A stretch of 64,000 bases of DNA from Tetrapisispora phaffii CBS 4417 (taxonomy: Eukaryota; Ascomycota; Saccharomycetes; Saccharomycetales; Saccharomycetaceae): contig NC_016527.1 of NCBI RefSeq assembly GCF_000236905.1, positions 682,001 to 746,000 of the forward strand, read 5' to 3'. Under the pieces are notes generated by a model. That model was given only the letters and a program-made list of their open reading frames with translations, ran no database searches and had not been told where the DNA came from. The position numbers and the translations under genes were made by a program. Of this stretch, positions 21,336-30,881 are shown in pieces (position 1 is the first letter of the stretch; every line of letters starts with the position of its first letter).

Positions 21336-22514
21336 TCCAAATATTGGCGATTATTCACTGTATATATGTGCAACTTCGCAGATTAAATAACCTTGGGTAT
21401 ATATATATAGTTCCTTTTATAATGTCTGCTTTTGGTGCTCACTGTTATTTCCTCAATGAAACGAAAAAAGGAACAGTAAAAATAGATAGAAGACCAATTT
21501 TTCTATGTATGCCAATGCAATGTGTATTATGAGTTGGTTCCCCGCGATCTTACACAAACAGATTAACAACTTCTAGCACAATAGATATATATATATTTAT
21601 ATATATCTGTGTGAATATATATATGATATATATTTTTTCCAGTAATTGTAGAATCAGCAAATGCCCAAGTCCAGCTATACTAAAAGTATCTCAAGACTAA
21701 ATAAGGCTGTCACTGACAACAAAAATATCCTGATATTCGGATCTCGAGGGATACACCACAATGAATAGTAAGCCTTTGTGAATGAACAGTTGTTCAAGTT
21801 AGAAGTTAAACTATTATATTATAACAGTTTTCTTGGAACTTTTCGATGTTCGATTTCTGATAAATCGATTTCGAAAAGTTAATGCTGCGAACTTTTTGAA
21901 ACAGATGCATTCCGTGCAAACAACTCTCTCAGAGGGCGACTAATTGGACGTAGCAGTTGAGGATGGCAGCATACCGTGCCATTCGATGTGTGCGGCTATG
22001 TCTACTGCTTGCCTAGCTGCACACGCACAACTGCAAACCGCAATGCCTGTTCTACGGATAGTACACTGCACACTAGCAGATATTACGCCGTGTGCACTAA
22101 AACTGCGTGCAAATAGTTCACCCTATTACCTTGTATACACATTTCCACAGAAAAGCGTGTACATGACATCTGTTATGTACGCGCGTTTCTCTGCATTTGA
22201 GAACAAGAAAACAGAATGCTGCTTCTCAGGGAATTTATCTGAAAGTACCGGCTGCAGCCATTGCTCAGCTTTATTAAGCGCAGAATAATCCGCAGCAACC
22301 TATTCCTGTCCGCGTTGGGAAACCGACGCTTTCACAGACGCGCCCGCACATAAATATTTAGCCCGGGTAACTTTATATTACAAGCATTCATTATCCAGTG
22401 CCAGTCGCTATCTCTCTCTATATATATATTGATCTGTAATGCGCACGTATATATACACTTCTCACACATGCATACATACATATATACACCTATACATGCT
22501 GGAGTTGGTGAGTC
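21336..22514. other. CDC24 upstream region / ERV46 3' region
   Basis: A 1.18-kb spacer between two minus-strand genes, so it carries the CDC24 promoter and the ERV46 terminator. It has long TATATA tracts at 21582-21630 and 22418-22430 and a clearly GC-rich middle (line 21961-22020 is 34 of 60 G+C) with CG-rich words such as TACGCGCGT. A Reb1-type site is near the ERV46 end. An open frame at 21944-22288 starts only with TTG and has Cys/Ala-rich composition, so I do not call it. Confidence 0.45.
22363..22370 (-). promoter_or_regulatory. Reb1-type site (CCGGGTAA)
   Basis: Exact reverse complement of TTACCCGG, 145 bp beyond the ERV46 stop. It is placed to define a nucleosome-free region or to block read-through towards CDC24. 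Motif evidence only. Confidence 0.4.
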
Positions 22515-23834
22515 CTACTTCCTTGCCTTGACAATGCTTGCTTGTTTCAGAGCGGTTTGGGTCGCGTAGACGACTTTGTCGATGACGGTTCCCACGGCTA
22601 GGATACCACCTATACTTGTTATAGTCTTCAAAAGGTAGCCTGACCAAGAGGTTGAGTACTGCTCTTTGTTAATGACTTTCAATGGGGAGACTTCGAAGTC
22701 AATGTACAGACCAGGGATACCGGAACGGGACTGCATGCCTTGCATATAGTCTTGTCCGTTTTGGTAACCTATTTTCTTATAATGGGACGTGACAGTCAAT
22801 TGAGACGTCTCTTCTAGATCCCCTTTTAAGTATTCGAATCTGGTAGAGATGATTTCTGCGTAGTAGATGAACTGGTAGTCGTGCGCGGCTATGGTTGTGG
22901 AGGCGCTATCGCTGTCTCCAGTGTTGTCTTGAATGAATGCTTGGTGGCCGTCAATTGGCGCAGTTTGCGCCCTAAGGGAGTCTGACATGGTATCTTGGAA
23001 ATTGCTTGTCACCAATTGTCTGATTGGTTTGCCAAAACTTAAGTGGTTTATCACATGTTGGAAATTCAAGTTCTTATGTTGGTTAAATAGCGAGGTATCA
23101 TGGAAATGTCCTCTTCTGTTCTGGAATGCTTTACCTGGGGCAAAATGTAAATTACCGTGGATTTTATTTAGAAGAGCTTCACCTTTAACACGGCAACCTT
23201 CGCTTAGTCTCTCGTTGATAGTTTTAACGTATCCTTCTCTTTCACATTGCTCGATATTTTTGCCGTCAAAAAAAGCCCAACCAGCTTCAGAGTAGGCTTG
23301 ACGAACGTCTTCACAAGAATTACAACATACTTTGTCCGTGATTTTTTCAATGTCTTCGTTTTTAGTTTGATCTTTAGACCCATAACAAGATCCACAATAG
23401 TTTTCCTTATCTTCTGGGGCATACTCACCTAAATCATCTGTGATTTTGAATTTCTTAGCTTTACCAATAACTTCGCCTCTATTGTTCAATCTAGTCTTTA
23501 CGAAGTTACTACTGGCTTCTTCCAAATCAATATCTAACTGAACATTACCGGAATCATCTAGAATGTCCAAATTTAACAAATCACATGGAATATAAGGAAA
23601 TGTAACATCGATGTTCAATTCCAATTTACTTTGATAGTCTCTATCTATAACCAACTCTGGTTTTGAAATCACCTTTTTAAATTGAAACCACTCGCTTATC
23701 AACAGTAGAAACGTCACGCCGATACAGATCAAGGTTATTAACCCACCAGTCCTTGTTCTTATACGTATATCTTCTTCGACTTTGGTAAATACATCGTACG
23801 CTAATAGATTGTCTTCTCTCTTCTTACTAGACAT
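22515..23834 (-). CDS. ERV46: COPII vesicle cargo receptor subunit Erv46
   Basis: A 439-residue protein (Sc about 415). The ATG at 23834 is chosen; the frame extends six codons upstream only from a TTG. There is a short cytosolic N-terminus (AYDVFTKVEEDIRIRTRTGG), a first membrane segment near residues 30-50, a large lumenal domain and a second membrane segment near 405-425. The lumenal domain has the family Cys motifs (YCGSCYG, VCCNSCEDV) and the very conserved GWAFFDGKNIEQCEREGY and GNLHFAPG blocks. The short basic C-terminal tail probably carries the trafficking signal. With Erv41 it cycles between ER and Golgi, retrieving ER proteins that escaped. The CLN3-CDC24-ERV46 linkage is preserved apart from two inserted genes. 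Confidence 0.93.
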   Translation of the reverse strand: MSSKKREDNLLAYDVFTKVEEDIRIRTRTGGLITLICIGVTFLLLISEWFQFKKVISKPELVIDRDYQSKLELNIDVTFPYIPCDLLNLDILDDSGNVQLDIDLEEASSNFVKTRLNNRGEVIGKAKKFKITDDLGEYAPEDKENYCGSCYGSKDQTKNEDIEKITDKVCCNSCEDVRQAYSEAGWAFFDGKNIEQCEREGYVKTINERLSEGCRVKGEALLNKIHGNLHFAPGKAFQNRRGHFHDTSLFNQHKNLNFQHVINHLSFGKPIRQLVTSNFQDTMSDSLRAQTAPIDGHQAFIQDNTGDSDSASTTIAAHDYQFIYYAEIISTRFEYLKGDLEETSQLTVTSHYKKIGYQNGQDYMQGMQSRSGIPGLYIDFEVSPLKVINKEQYSTSWSGYLLKTITSIGGILAVGTVIDKVVYATQTALKQASIVKARK

Positions 23835-25212
23835 CCTGTCGTTAGTTGGCAAAGGATAGAGTTATCGTATACTGTTCGCAATCCTATAAAATTTCTGTGC
23901 GGCCTGGTACTGGCAACAGAGACAGGCTTCGATGCATACATTCATAATCAGACACAACCTTTCTATTTGTGTTTAATCACATCAAGAGTTAAATCCAATA
24001 ATATAAGTAAATGGTTTCGATACTAGATGTAAGAAGTTACATTTCATAGCCATGGTCTATGCCGGTAGTTCTGGTCCGGGTAATACTAGAGCCTATGGGG
24101 AAAGATGGCATGTCGGACTAGGAAGAGATGGCATGGCATGATAAGGTATGCTGTCCATTCGGCATATTGCGTGAGCAATAGGCCCACACACATATATTTA
24201 TTCAAGGATTTTCTGGTACCGAGGACTGCCATGGAAGTTGCATAACATTTGTTGTGACGCCGACGTAAAAAGAACCCAAGACCTGAACTTTTAAGGTTGA
24301 CAATTGTATCATGCATGGTCTTTTATATTAAGTACTGAGACATCTGCCAGCGAAATGAGAACATCTGCCTTATTTCACTCCGGCACTTCTTGAAGAGCAC
24401 GTCCTTGGCTCTTTTGCAATTCGTAACCGCACAGATTCTTCGATAAGCACCGCTCTATGCCATGCTGTACAGACAAGTCCACGAGACAACCGTTTCCGAC
24501 CGATGATCTGAACAGTCTCTCATTGCCCTCATCGCTATCCTCGCCAACCTGGAGCTGCCTTTGAGGCAGAAACCCACAGACACTCGACTTCTCCATGGAT
24601 AACGATCTTGTTGTATTGCTCTTTCCATCACTTGGCCCCATTTCACACAGATCCCACCGCACAGAGACCCATTGCAGAAAAAGAAATGTGAAAAATTTTC
24701 TTTTCGTCTCATCTCATCACCAAGCAATAGCATAATTGTATGATGAGCAGACAGAGAAAGAGAAAGGTCAAGTAAGATTTGATGGATATGTTTGTAATGC
24801 GATATGGATAATGATATTATTGAGTTAATGTCATTGTTAATTCGTATTCATGAGGTTTTCAATTCATAGATTTGGTATTTTTCTTTCTTCTTTTGGAGAA
24901 CAACTTCAGTGGCCATTCGCACTTTTTGCTAACTCGTCAGTTAAAAAAACATCATTAAAAAGTGCATTGGCAGTTTTGCATCTGATAGCACCAGTTGCAC
25001 GTTATTAAGAGTTGGAGAATTCAACAACAATAATAATCCTTGTTAACTTTGGTAGTTGCATAGACTAGAATTCTATTTTTTAAAGTTGCTTTAATATTCT
25101 CATTCTACATTCGTACCTGCAGCTATTTGGATTACCATTGTATCATTTAATATTTGAATAGACATACCCCCCACATCAATTGAGCTAACCATCTCAACTT
25201 ATACACTACACT
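23835..25212. other. Divergent ERV46 - VTS1 control region with a GC-rich core
   Basis: A 1.38-kb shared upstream region. It contains a Reb1-type site at 24076-24083. The stretch from about 24060 to 24700 is clearly richer in G+C than its flanks (line 24481-24540 is 31 of 60, line 24001-24060 is 18 of 60). Open frames there start with GTG or lack homology, so I do not call a protein. A non-coding RNA is possible but unsupported. Confidence 0.4.
24076..24083 (-). promoter_or_regulatory. Reb1-type site (CCGGGTAA)
   Basis: Exact Reb1 consensus on the minus strand, about 240 bp upstream of ERV46 in the divergent control region. That is a usual distance for a nucleosome-free promoter. Confidence 0.5.
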
Positions 25213-26973
25213 ATGCATAATATGGGCTATGATTACGACGAGTTTCCAAGCAGCAATCAATCCCCATTTAACAATACCACGCAAAATATCAATAGAAGTG
25301 CTCATCCAGGAGCTGTTCTGTTAGTTTCTCCAAACACATCAAGTGCATCTCAAAACACATCTAATATATTAAATGACGGAATAAATGTGCCACAGAATGG
25401 AAATTTGAGTGGTCAGCATAACGGAGGCCTACCAATCACTGATTTCTTGGATCAACAAAGGTCAATCTTCACAGACCCATCGAATACAGTTCCAAACTCT
25501 ATTGTAGGATTCAGCAATCAAAGTAACGGATCATCTTTAATGAATAACAACGTCGCTGTTTCTCCTTCTCTTAACAATATTCCACTGATGAGTCACAGTC
25601 AACACAATTCAGCAGGCTCTGAATTAGTATCACCTACTCCTTATTACTTGGATGTGAATGATTCGAAATCCAACGTCGAACAATCAAATAGCAACCTGAA
25701 CTTCTTACAGAGTGCAGGTAATGGTAGCAGTTGTCAAGATTCACAGGCAATATCATTCAATCAAAATATAAATGGCCTAAGTTCTTGGGTTCCGCAACTT
25801 TCAAGTCTACAACAAAATATTTTGATGTCTTCCTTATTCCCACTGTTGCATGAAGATGTATTGGCGTCAACTAAGCTGAAATTAGATAATATGTTGGCGA
25901 CGTACGATCAGACAACTTTCAAGAACCAAGCTCATATAATTCACATTAATAATTTTACTAATGAGACAAATAGTAAGGATATTATGGGAATGAGTTCTCC
26001 TAACATGTCAAGAGGGTCATCTCCCCTAATGAGAGAAAATACTTACCCATTATCAAATATGAGTGATCTATTTACAAGCGGATCTACCCCAAGTCCAAAC
26101 GCAAATAATGACAATATTTCGGTTTCCAGTATGCGATTCAAAAACAATGCTAATATATTCAATCAATGGAGTAATAGTACTTTCAAAAATAATTTGATGG
26201 GGGATTTAGGTAGCGAATTCCAAAGGCCAAAATCAGTCGACCCTTATGTGATACAGGCTATTAACAACAAATCTAGTGGTTCTTTGTATAACAAGAAACT
26301 TTATACTAACTCTGGTAATGTTAATGGAACTACAATTCCTAACAGCATCAATAAAAATCAAGCAAATGCTCACAACAATAACATTCAAAATAACTTTCAT
26401 GGTAATAATAATATGACTGCAGGAGTTATGAGTAGGAATAAATCTGCTAATGATCATGATGTTAAAAGTAAATACCCTTCTCCATATTATAGTGAGTCAA
26501 AGAGTAGTCAATGGAATTCTCGTTCCAATACAAGTTTTCAAATGGATAATAACTATGTACCATATGGGAATGCTAAACAAAATACTAGTTCCATTAATAG
26601 CAGCAGCAATGCACAAGCAAATACCAACGCTTTTGGCAACCATAACAACTCCTCTATGAATCCAAAAAGTTTAACTGATCCAAAACTATTATCAAATATT
26701 CCATTATGGCTAAAATCGTTAAGGTTACACAAGTATTCAGAAGCATTAAAAAACATTAAATGGACAGACTTAATTGTTCTGAACGATTTACAGTTGGAAG
26801 AGTTAGGTATAACTGCATTAGGTGCACGCCGTAAATTATTAAAGGCATTCTTAGTTGTTTTAGATTACCAAGAAAAGGGATTAATACCAACAGCTGCATA
26901 TACGGACACTGACGAAACTTTAAATCCTAATTCCAACCAAAAAAATCTGTGGAATCATAGATTTACTAAGTAA
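25213..26973 (+). CDS. VTS1: Smaug-family RNA-binding protein Vts1
   Basis: A 586-residue protein (Sc 523). The C-terminal SAM domain at about residues 495-550 contains PLWLKSLRLHKYSEAL and the ELGITALGARRKLLKAF helix. This is the RNA-hairpin-binding SAM type of Vts1/Smaug, with the basic Arg-Arg-Lys cluster. An N-terminal segment around residues 190-245 (SWVPQLSSLQQNILMSSLFPLL) corresponds to the conserved Vts1 N-terminal helical region. The rest is Asn/Ser-rich and probably disordered. Vts1 binds Smaug recognition hairpins in mRNAs and recruits the Ccr4-Not deadenylase. It converges with PDE2, as do YOR359W and YOR360C. A second in-frame ATG lies three codons downstream, so the exact start is slightly uncertain. 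Confidence 0.93.
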   Translation: MHNMGYDYDEFPSSNQSPFNNTTQNINRSAHPGAVLLVSPNTSSASQNTSNILNDGINVPQNGNLSGQHNGGLPITDFLDQQRSIFTDPSNTVPNSIVGFSNQSNGSSLMNNNVAVSPSLNNIPLMSHSQHNSAGSELVSPTPYYLDVNDSKSNVEQSNSNLNFLQSAGNGSSCQDSQAISFNQNINGLSSWVPQLSSLQQNILMSSLFPLLHEDVLASTKLKLDNMLATYDQTTFKNQAHIIHINNFTNETNSKDIMGMSSPNMSRGSSPLMRENTYPLSNMSDLFTSGSTPSPNANNDNISVSSMRFKNNANIFNQWSNSTFKNNLMGDLGSEFQRPKSVDPYVIQAINNKSSGSLYNKKLYTNSGNVNGTTIPNSINKNQANAHNNNIQNNFHGNNNMTAGVMSRNKSANDHDVKSKYPSPYYSESKSSQWNSRSNTSFQMDNNYVPYGNAKQNTSSINSSSNAQANTNAFGNHNNSSMNPKSLTDPKLLSNIPLWLKSLRLHKYSEALKNIKWTDLIVLNDLQLEELGITALGARRKLLKAFLVVLDYQEKGLIPTAAYTDTDETLNPNSNQKNLWNHRFTK

Positions 26974-27122
26974 TTTGTCCAGTACAACAACTTATTATAT
27001 ATTAGTTAATAAAAGCGTATCGTTAGATTTTTTACTGAACTACAAAGACAATTCATTTATAGACATCAAAGTTGATTTTATAGGAAATTATATTTTTTTT
27101 ATTTAACTACATATGAATCTAG

Positions 27123-27187
27123 CAGTGTAATCATTATTAATCTATCAGTTTAATCATTATTAATCTATCAGTGAAATCATTATTTGT
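27123..27187 (+). repeat. 23-bp tandem repeat, about 2.8 copies
   Basis: The unit CAGTGTAATCATTATTAATC+TAT occurs at 27123-27145 and 27146-27168 (one base different), with a partial third copy from 27169. It lies in the spacer between the convergent VTS1 and PDE2 stop codons. Its role is unknown; it could be in either 3' UTR. Confidence 0.8.
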
Positions 27188-27211
27188 TATTGTAATATAA
27201 CTTATGACATA

Positions 27212-28831
27212 TTAATCATTCACTTCGTCACTGTGCTTTAACCAATAATTTTTATTAAAAACAATATTATCTGTTAAGAATGATAAGATTGGGAACTTTT
27301 TAGTTAACTTATTAAAAAATTCTTCTGCAAATACGTCAATGAAGAAAATTTGAGATTTCGATAAATGCGGATTCCTTTTAATAAGTTGATCAGTTGATAA
27401 TACTAAATTTTCTCTTATCATAATATTATCGTCAGCATCATTACTTAATTTATCAATTATATCATCCTTCCCATTGTTAATATAATTTTCCAATAACTCA
27501 CATTCTTTAAATTCTAGAGATATTAGATAGGCCCATTGGGCTGAGATGCGTAGGGGTCTAGTGACGTTAGAAATGTCTGCTGCTTTGATAATAAACGAGA
27601 TCATATCATGTAGTTGTGGCTCAGATAAATCTACTTGAGCATTTTCTGTTATGACGAGATTATCAAGTTTCTTAACGTAATGCTTATGCTTTGCCATATC
27701 CGTAGCCATTATAGCCTCTTTTATGACATTATTATTATCTGTTATTGGTAGTATGCAATTCCTTTGCTCATTTAACAAATTATTGAATAGGAATAAATGG
27801 AAATTCTCTAATATAGATTCGTTGTTATAATAACTTGATAATTCTGTATTGTATTTTATGAATATATTATTATTAGTGCCCGGATGAGCCATATCGTGCC
27901 CGATTGCAGCAAAACACAATAATAGTACGGTTAGTGAATATTTTTTATCATTTGGTAATAAATACTGACTTAATTTCCAAGTTGCTTGCATGACATCCAC
28001 AGCATGTTTGAAATTATGAAATTTATTAACTTTATGATAGGAAGCTTCGATTGAAAATAAAAATAAAAATATATCGTTTTCATTAATTTTAACAGTGTTT
28101 TGCATCAATTGATTTATTGATAATTTTATAATCAAATATGAGCAGTAAATCAATTCCGAGCTATTCAGTTCATTTATTGCAAATGACCAATTTGAAACAA
28201 TGCTTATATATTTCTCTTCATCATCAGTGTATTTAAGACGACTAGTAATTATCTTTTTGAAATCAATGGATCTTAAATATTCAGGGATATGAGTGGCATT
28301 TCCATTTCCAGATATTCTCTTATGAGAAGCATCCACTGAATTAAAATGAGACCACATAGAATAAATGTTTGATGAACAATTTGTATGCTCAGAGTTTTTA
28401 AATCCATCAGTATGATACATCCAATATTTGGCTCTTTTAATTTTATTATTCACGACTTTAATATCATCCTTCAATTGCTGCCAGAGGGCTATATCGGAAG
28501 TGAATCCAATAAACTCTGAATAATTGAATGCTAGTAAATTTAAAGTCGGGAAGAAACTCCTAATTGTGCTATTAAATTGCCGTATATTAACACTCTCTGC
28601 ATTGTTAACAATGATTAAATAGACACCGTTTTCAAAGTTAGTCTCAATACTATCGTTTACTCTATCGTTATAAATTCTTGTGAAAAACTCTTGAAAACTC
28701 TTAAACTCTTCAATATTATCGTCAAACAACTTTGAAAGTTCATTATCATCTAACAGTTTCTTAACATTCCCAACACAACCATTTCCACTATTTCCCTTCA
28801 AATCACTAATGTAAAACACTTTTGAAATCAT
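27212..28831 (-). CDS. PDE2: High-affinity cAMP phosphodiesterase Pde2
   Basis: A 539-residue class I cyclic nucleotide phosphodiesterase (Sc 526). The catalytic HD domain covers about residues 230-520. It contains NFKHAVDV with the catalytic His near residue 272, the metal-binding HDMAHPGTNN motif beginning at His312, and a third metal-site Asp in KAADISNVTRPLR. The ISAQWAYLISLEF helix with the substrate-pocket Gln region follows. Pde2 lowers cytosolic cAMP and so restrains PKA, opposing Ras/adenylate cyclase. The N-terminal 200 residues are poorly conserved, as in other fungal Pde2 proteins. A GPB gene in this window acts in the same pathway, but the two are 19 kb apart. Confidence 0.93.
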   Translation of the reverse strand: MISKVFYISDLKGNSGNGCVGNVKKLLDDNELSKLFDDNIEEFKSFQEFFTRIYNDRVNDSIETNFENGVYLIIVNNAESVNIRQFNSTIRSFFPTLNLLAFNYSEFIGFTSDIALWQQLKDDIKVVNNKIKRAKYWMYHTDGFKNSEHTNCSSNIYSMWSHFNSVDASHKRISGNGNATHIPEYLRSIDFKKIITSRLKYTDDEEKYISIVSNWSFAINELNSSELIYCSYLIIKLSINQLMQNTVKINENDIFLFLFSIEASYHKVNKFHNFKHAVDVMQATWKLSQYLLPNDKKYSLTVLLLCFAAIGHDMAHPGTNNNIFIKYNTELSSYYNNESILENFHLFLFNNLLNEQRNCILPITDNNNVIKEAIMATDMAKHKHYVKKLDNLVITENAQVDLSEPQLHDMISFIIKAADISNVTRPLRISAQWAYLISLEFKECELLENYINNGKDDIIDKLSNDADDNIMIRENLVLSTDQLIKRNPHLSKSQIFFIDVFAEEFFNKLTKKFPILSFLTDNIVFNKNYWLKHSDEVND

Positions 28832-29520
28832 TTCTCAACTTCACCCTGTCTGGACTCTCTCGTAGCAAACTCTGAAACACGAATGATATAACTTTTGTGA
28901 GTTCTCACTAAACTTTGCCAATACACAATGTCTTATATATATTTTTTCTTTTATTTTTTTTATCTATAAACAAAAAGCTGTCAGAACAACTTTCTCTATC
29001 TCATCCAATTTCAAAAAAATAGTATTAATAAAAGATAAAAGTGCACATAGACTTCTCAAACCGTTGAATATTCTATCACACCTTTGTTTTACAGCCATAA
29101 ACTAATAACAATCATTAAATAAAAGTACATATGCATATATATTCTTTTAAATAAAAACGAAAATTTTTTATATTCAATATTTTTCACTGTGACTTGAAAG
29201 TGCATTAAAGACACCGTGATGCTGGCCCACTATAAAAAAAGCAAACCATAGAAAGAAAGTGAGTTAGATAGAGAGATAAAACGATAAAACGGCTGTTCAA
29301 GAAGCAGCTGAAGCCGATCAACACATTATATTTACAGATGATCCACTGATTTCAGTTTGGCCCTGGTCGATTGGATCAGGCAATGGCTTGATATGTCTGA
29401 TTATGTATCATTTGTTTTCTACCGTTAAAAATAAATAAATAGATAAGTATATATATATGGAATGGAGTATACAGAGGATGACGCCATGTCAGTTATAGGA
29501 TGGGCTTTCATTGTAACATT
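28832..29520. other. PDE2 promoter / BOL1 3' region
   Basis: A 689-bp spacer between two minus-strand genes. It holds poly-T/A tracts and TATATA near 28935 and 29447. No ORF or RNA gene recognised. Confidence 0.35.
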
Positions 29521-29904
29521 TTATGTGCTTTTGGCTTGAAGTTTTCTGTGTTCTGGAACGGTTCTTGCGTCTATTTGTATGGAATGGATTTTGTCAATTG
29601 TATCCTTTAGTATCGTGAACACTCTTCTGTGTCTCTTCATTAACGTCATTCCGTCAAATTCATTGCTTATTATCATTAGTTTGAAATGGGACTCATATTC
29701 GTTCGTACCACTAATTTTCACTTGGTAATGTCCAGCATGTTTGTACGATTCGTTAGCTATTTCGAATATGTCGATCCCATTGATTCCTTCATAGATCTTG
29801 GATTTGATCTCATTGGCAATTGGACCCGTGATGCTCCTATTACGGGGAACGTCAACTATCCCACTCTTATTCAAATTTGAACTCATGATAGTCCGTCTCA
29901 ACAT
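29521..29904 (-). CDS. BOL1: BolA-like mitochondrial Fe-S protein Bol1
   Basis: A 127-residue protein (Sc 110). The BolA fold spans about residues 28-115: it starts with GPIANEIKSKIYEGI, has the YKHAGHYQVKISGTNEYESHF strands with the His ligand, and ends with MTLMKRHRRVFTIL. The basic N-terminus (MLRRTIMSSNLNK) could be a mitochondrial presequence; a second ATG six codons in is an alternative start. Bol1 works with Grx5 in the mitochondrial matrix to supply [4Fe-4S] clusters to target proteins such as lipoate synthase. It is divergent to a second BolA gene, BOL3, 347 bp away, matching YAL044W-A and YAL046C apart from the missing gene between. Confidence 0.88.
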   Translation of the reverse strand: MLRRTIMSSNLNKSGIVDVPRNRSITGPIANEIKSKIYEGINGIDIFEIANESYKHAGHYQVKISGTNEYESHFKLMIISNEFDGMTLMKRHRRVFTILKDTIDKIHSIQIDARTVPEHRKLQAKST

Positions 29905-30251
29905 TATTTATCGTCTTCGACAGTTTGGCATCAAGCTGGAAAAGGTCATCAAAAACTGACAACTCTGAGATGAAATGATCTCAAGTCTTCATCAAGTACA
30001 CACAATGGTTTGTTATAAAAATACGCCAGGTCTTGTCTGCCTTTTGATCTTAAGACCTTTGTGAAGTGGTGATTAATACGGTTTTTCAAAATTTAAGATG
30101 ACTTTTCTTAAACTTTTCATTGGTTAACAATACTATAACAAAGTCGAATAACCTATATAAAAATTGAAGAATATCAAGTAACATATCCCTTATAAGGGAA
30201 GTGATCGACAATCGACGACACAAACCCTTTCATGGCTTATGAATAATAGTA
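29905..30251. promoter_or_regulatory. Shared divergent BOL1 - BOL3 upstream region
   Basis: A 347-bp region that must hold both promoters. It includes a GGTCTT...AAGACC inverted pair near 30031-30058. No known factor site is clear. Confidence 0.4.
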
Positions 30252-30536
30252 ATGTTGAAGTATAATAGTGTGGTGAAACAGCTCAGTAAGCGACTCTATT
30301 CAATGAGCTCGCAAGAACAATATATATATGACAAAATAACTAAACAATTGAATCCTAAATCATTGCAAGTGGCAGACATATCGGGTGGTTGCGGATCAAT
30401 GTTCTCTATACAAGTATCAAGTGAGAAATTCAAAGGTCTCTCCATAGTTAAACAACATAAACTAGTTAATGAGATCTTAAAGGACGATATCGGTAAATGG
30501 CATGGCTTACAATTAAAAACTAGCTCCAAAGTCTAG
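30252..30536 (+). CDS. BOL3: BolA-like mitochondrial Fe-S protein Bol3 (Aim1)
   Basis: A 94-residue protein (Sc 118). The first 17 residues are basic and Ser-rich (KYNSVVKQLSKRLYS), a likely mitochondrial presequence. The BolA domain includes SLQVADISGGCGSMFSIQV, with the Cys typical of the BolA3 type, and FKGLSIVKQHKLVNEIL, whose His is the cluster ligand. Bol3 acts with Nfu1 late in transfer of [4Fe-4S] clusters. Position between BOL1 and SPC72 matches YAL046C. Confidence 0.88.
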   Translation: MLKYNSVVKQLSKRLYSMSSQEQYIYDKITKQLNPKSLQVADISGGCGSMFSIQVSSEKFKGLSIVKQHKLVNEILKDDIGKWHGLQLKTSSKV

Positions 30537-30881
30537 CAAACAGAGGCAAAATAAAAGAGACCGCAATCTTCACATAGCAATCCTAATAAAGAGAAGGACC
30601 TTAGCAGATCAAATTTGCTCAACTTGTAAATAGATACAAATATATACAGGTCTCACATAGTCGAGGGCTCATCGCTATTTCATTCACTGTTAACGCTGCA
30701 ATCGAAGGCTTCGGGTATAAAATTCTCATAGTTAACATAAATTAAGTATTATTTAAATAAACAAATAAAACAGACCATTTTAGTTATTAGTAGATATTGC
30801 TCATTGCAAGTATTATAGTGGCTTAATAAGTATATACAGTGTGTCATTATTAGATGGACAGTTACTAGATAGTAAATATTT
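30537..30881. other. BOL3 - SPC72 spacer
   Basis: A 345-bp spacer between two plus-strand genes. No RNA gene or repeat recognised. Confidence 0.35.

Noticed and set aside
21944..22288. Open frame of 114 codons, Ala/Cys-rich
   Set aside because: It starts with TTG, has composition unlike a yeast protein, and lies in a GC-rich promoter stretch where stops are rarer.
24375..24733. Overlapping minus-strand open frames of about 95 codons
   Set aside because: One starts with GTG; neither has homology, and high local GC explains the lack of stops.
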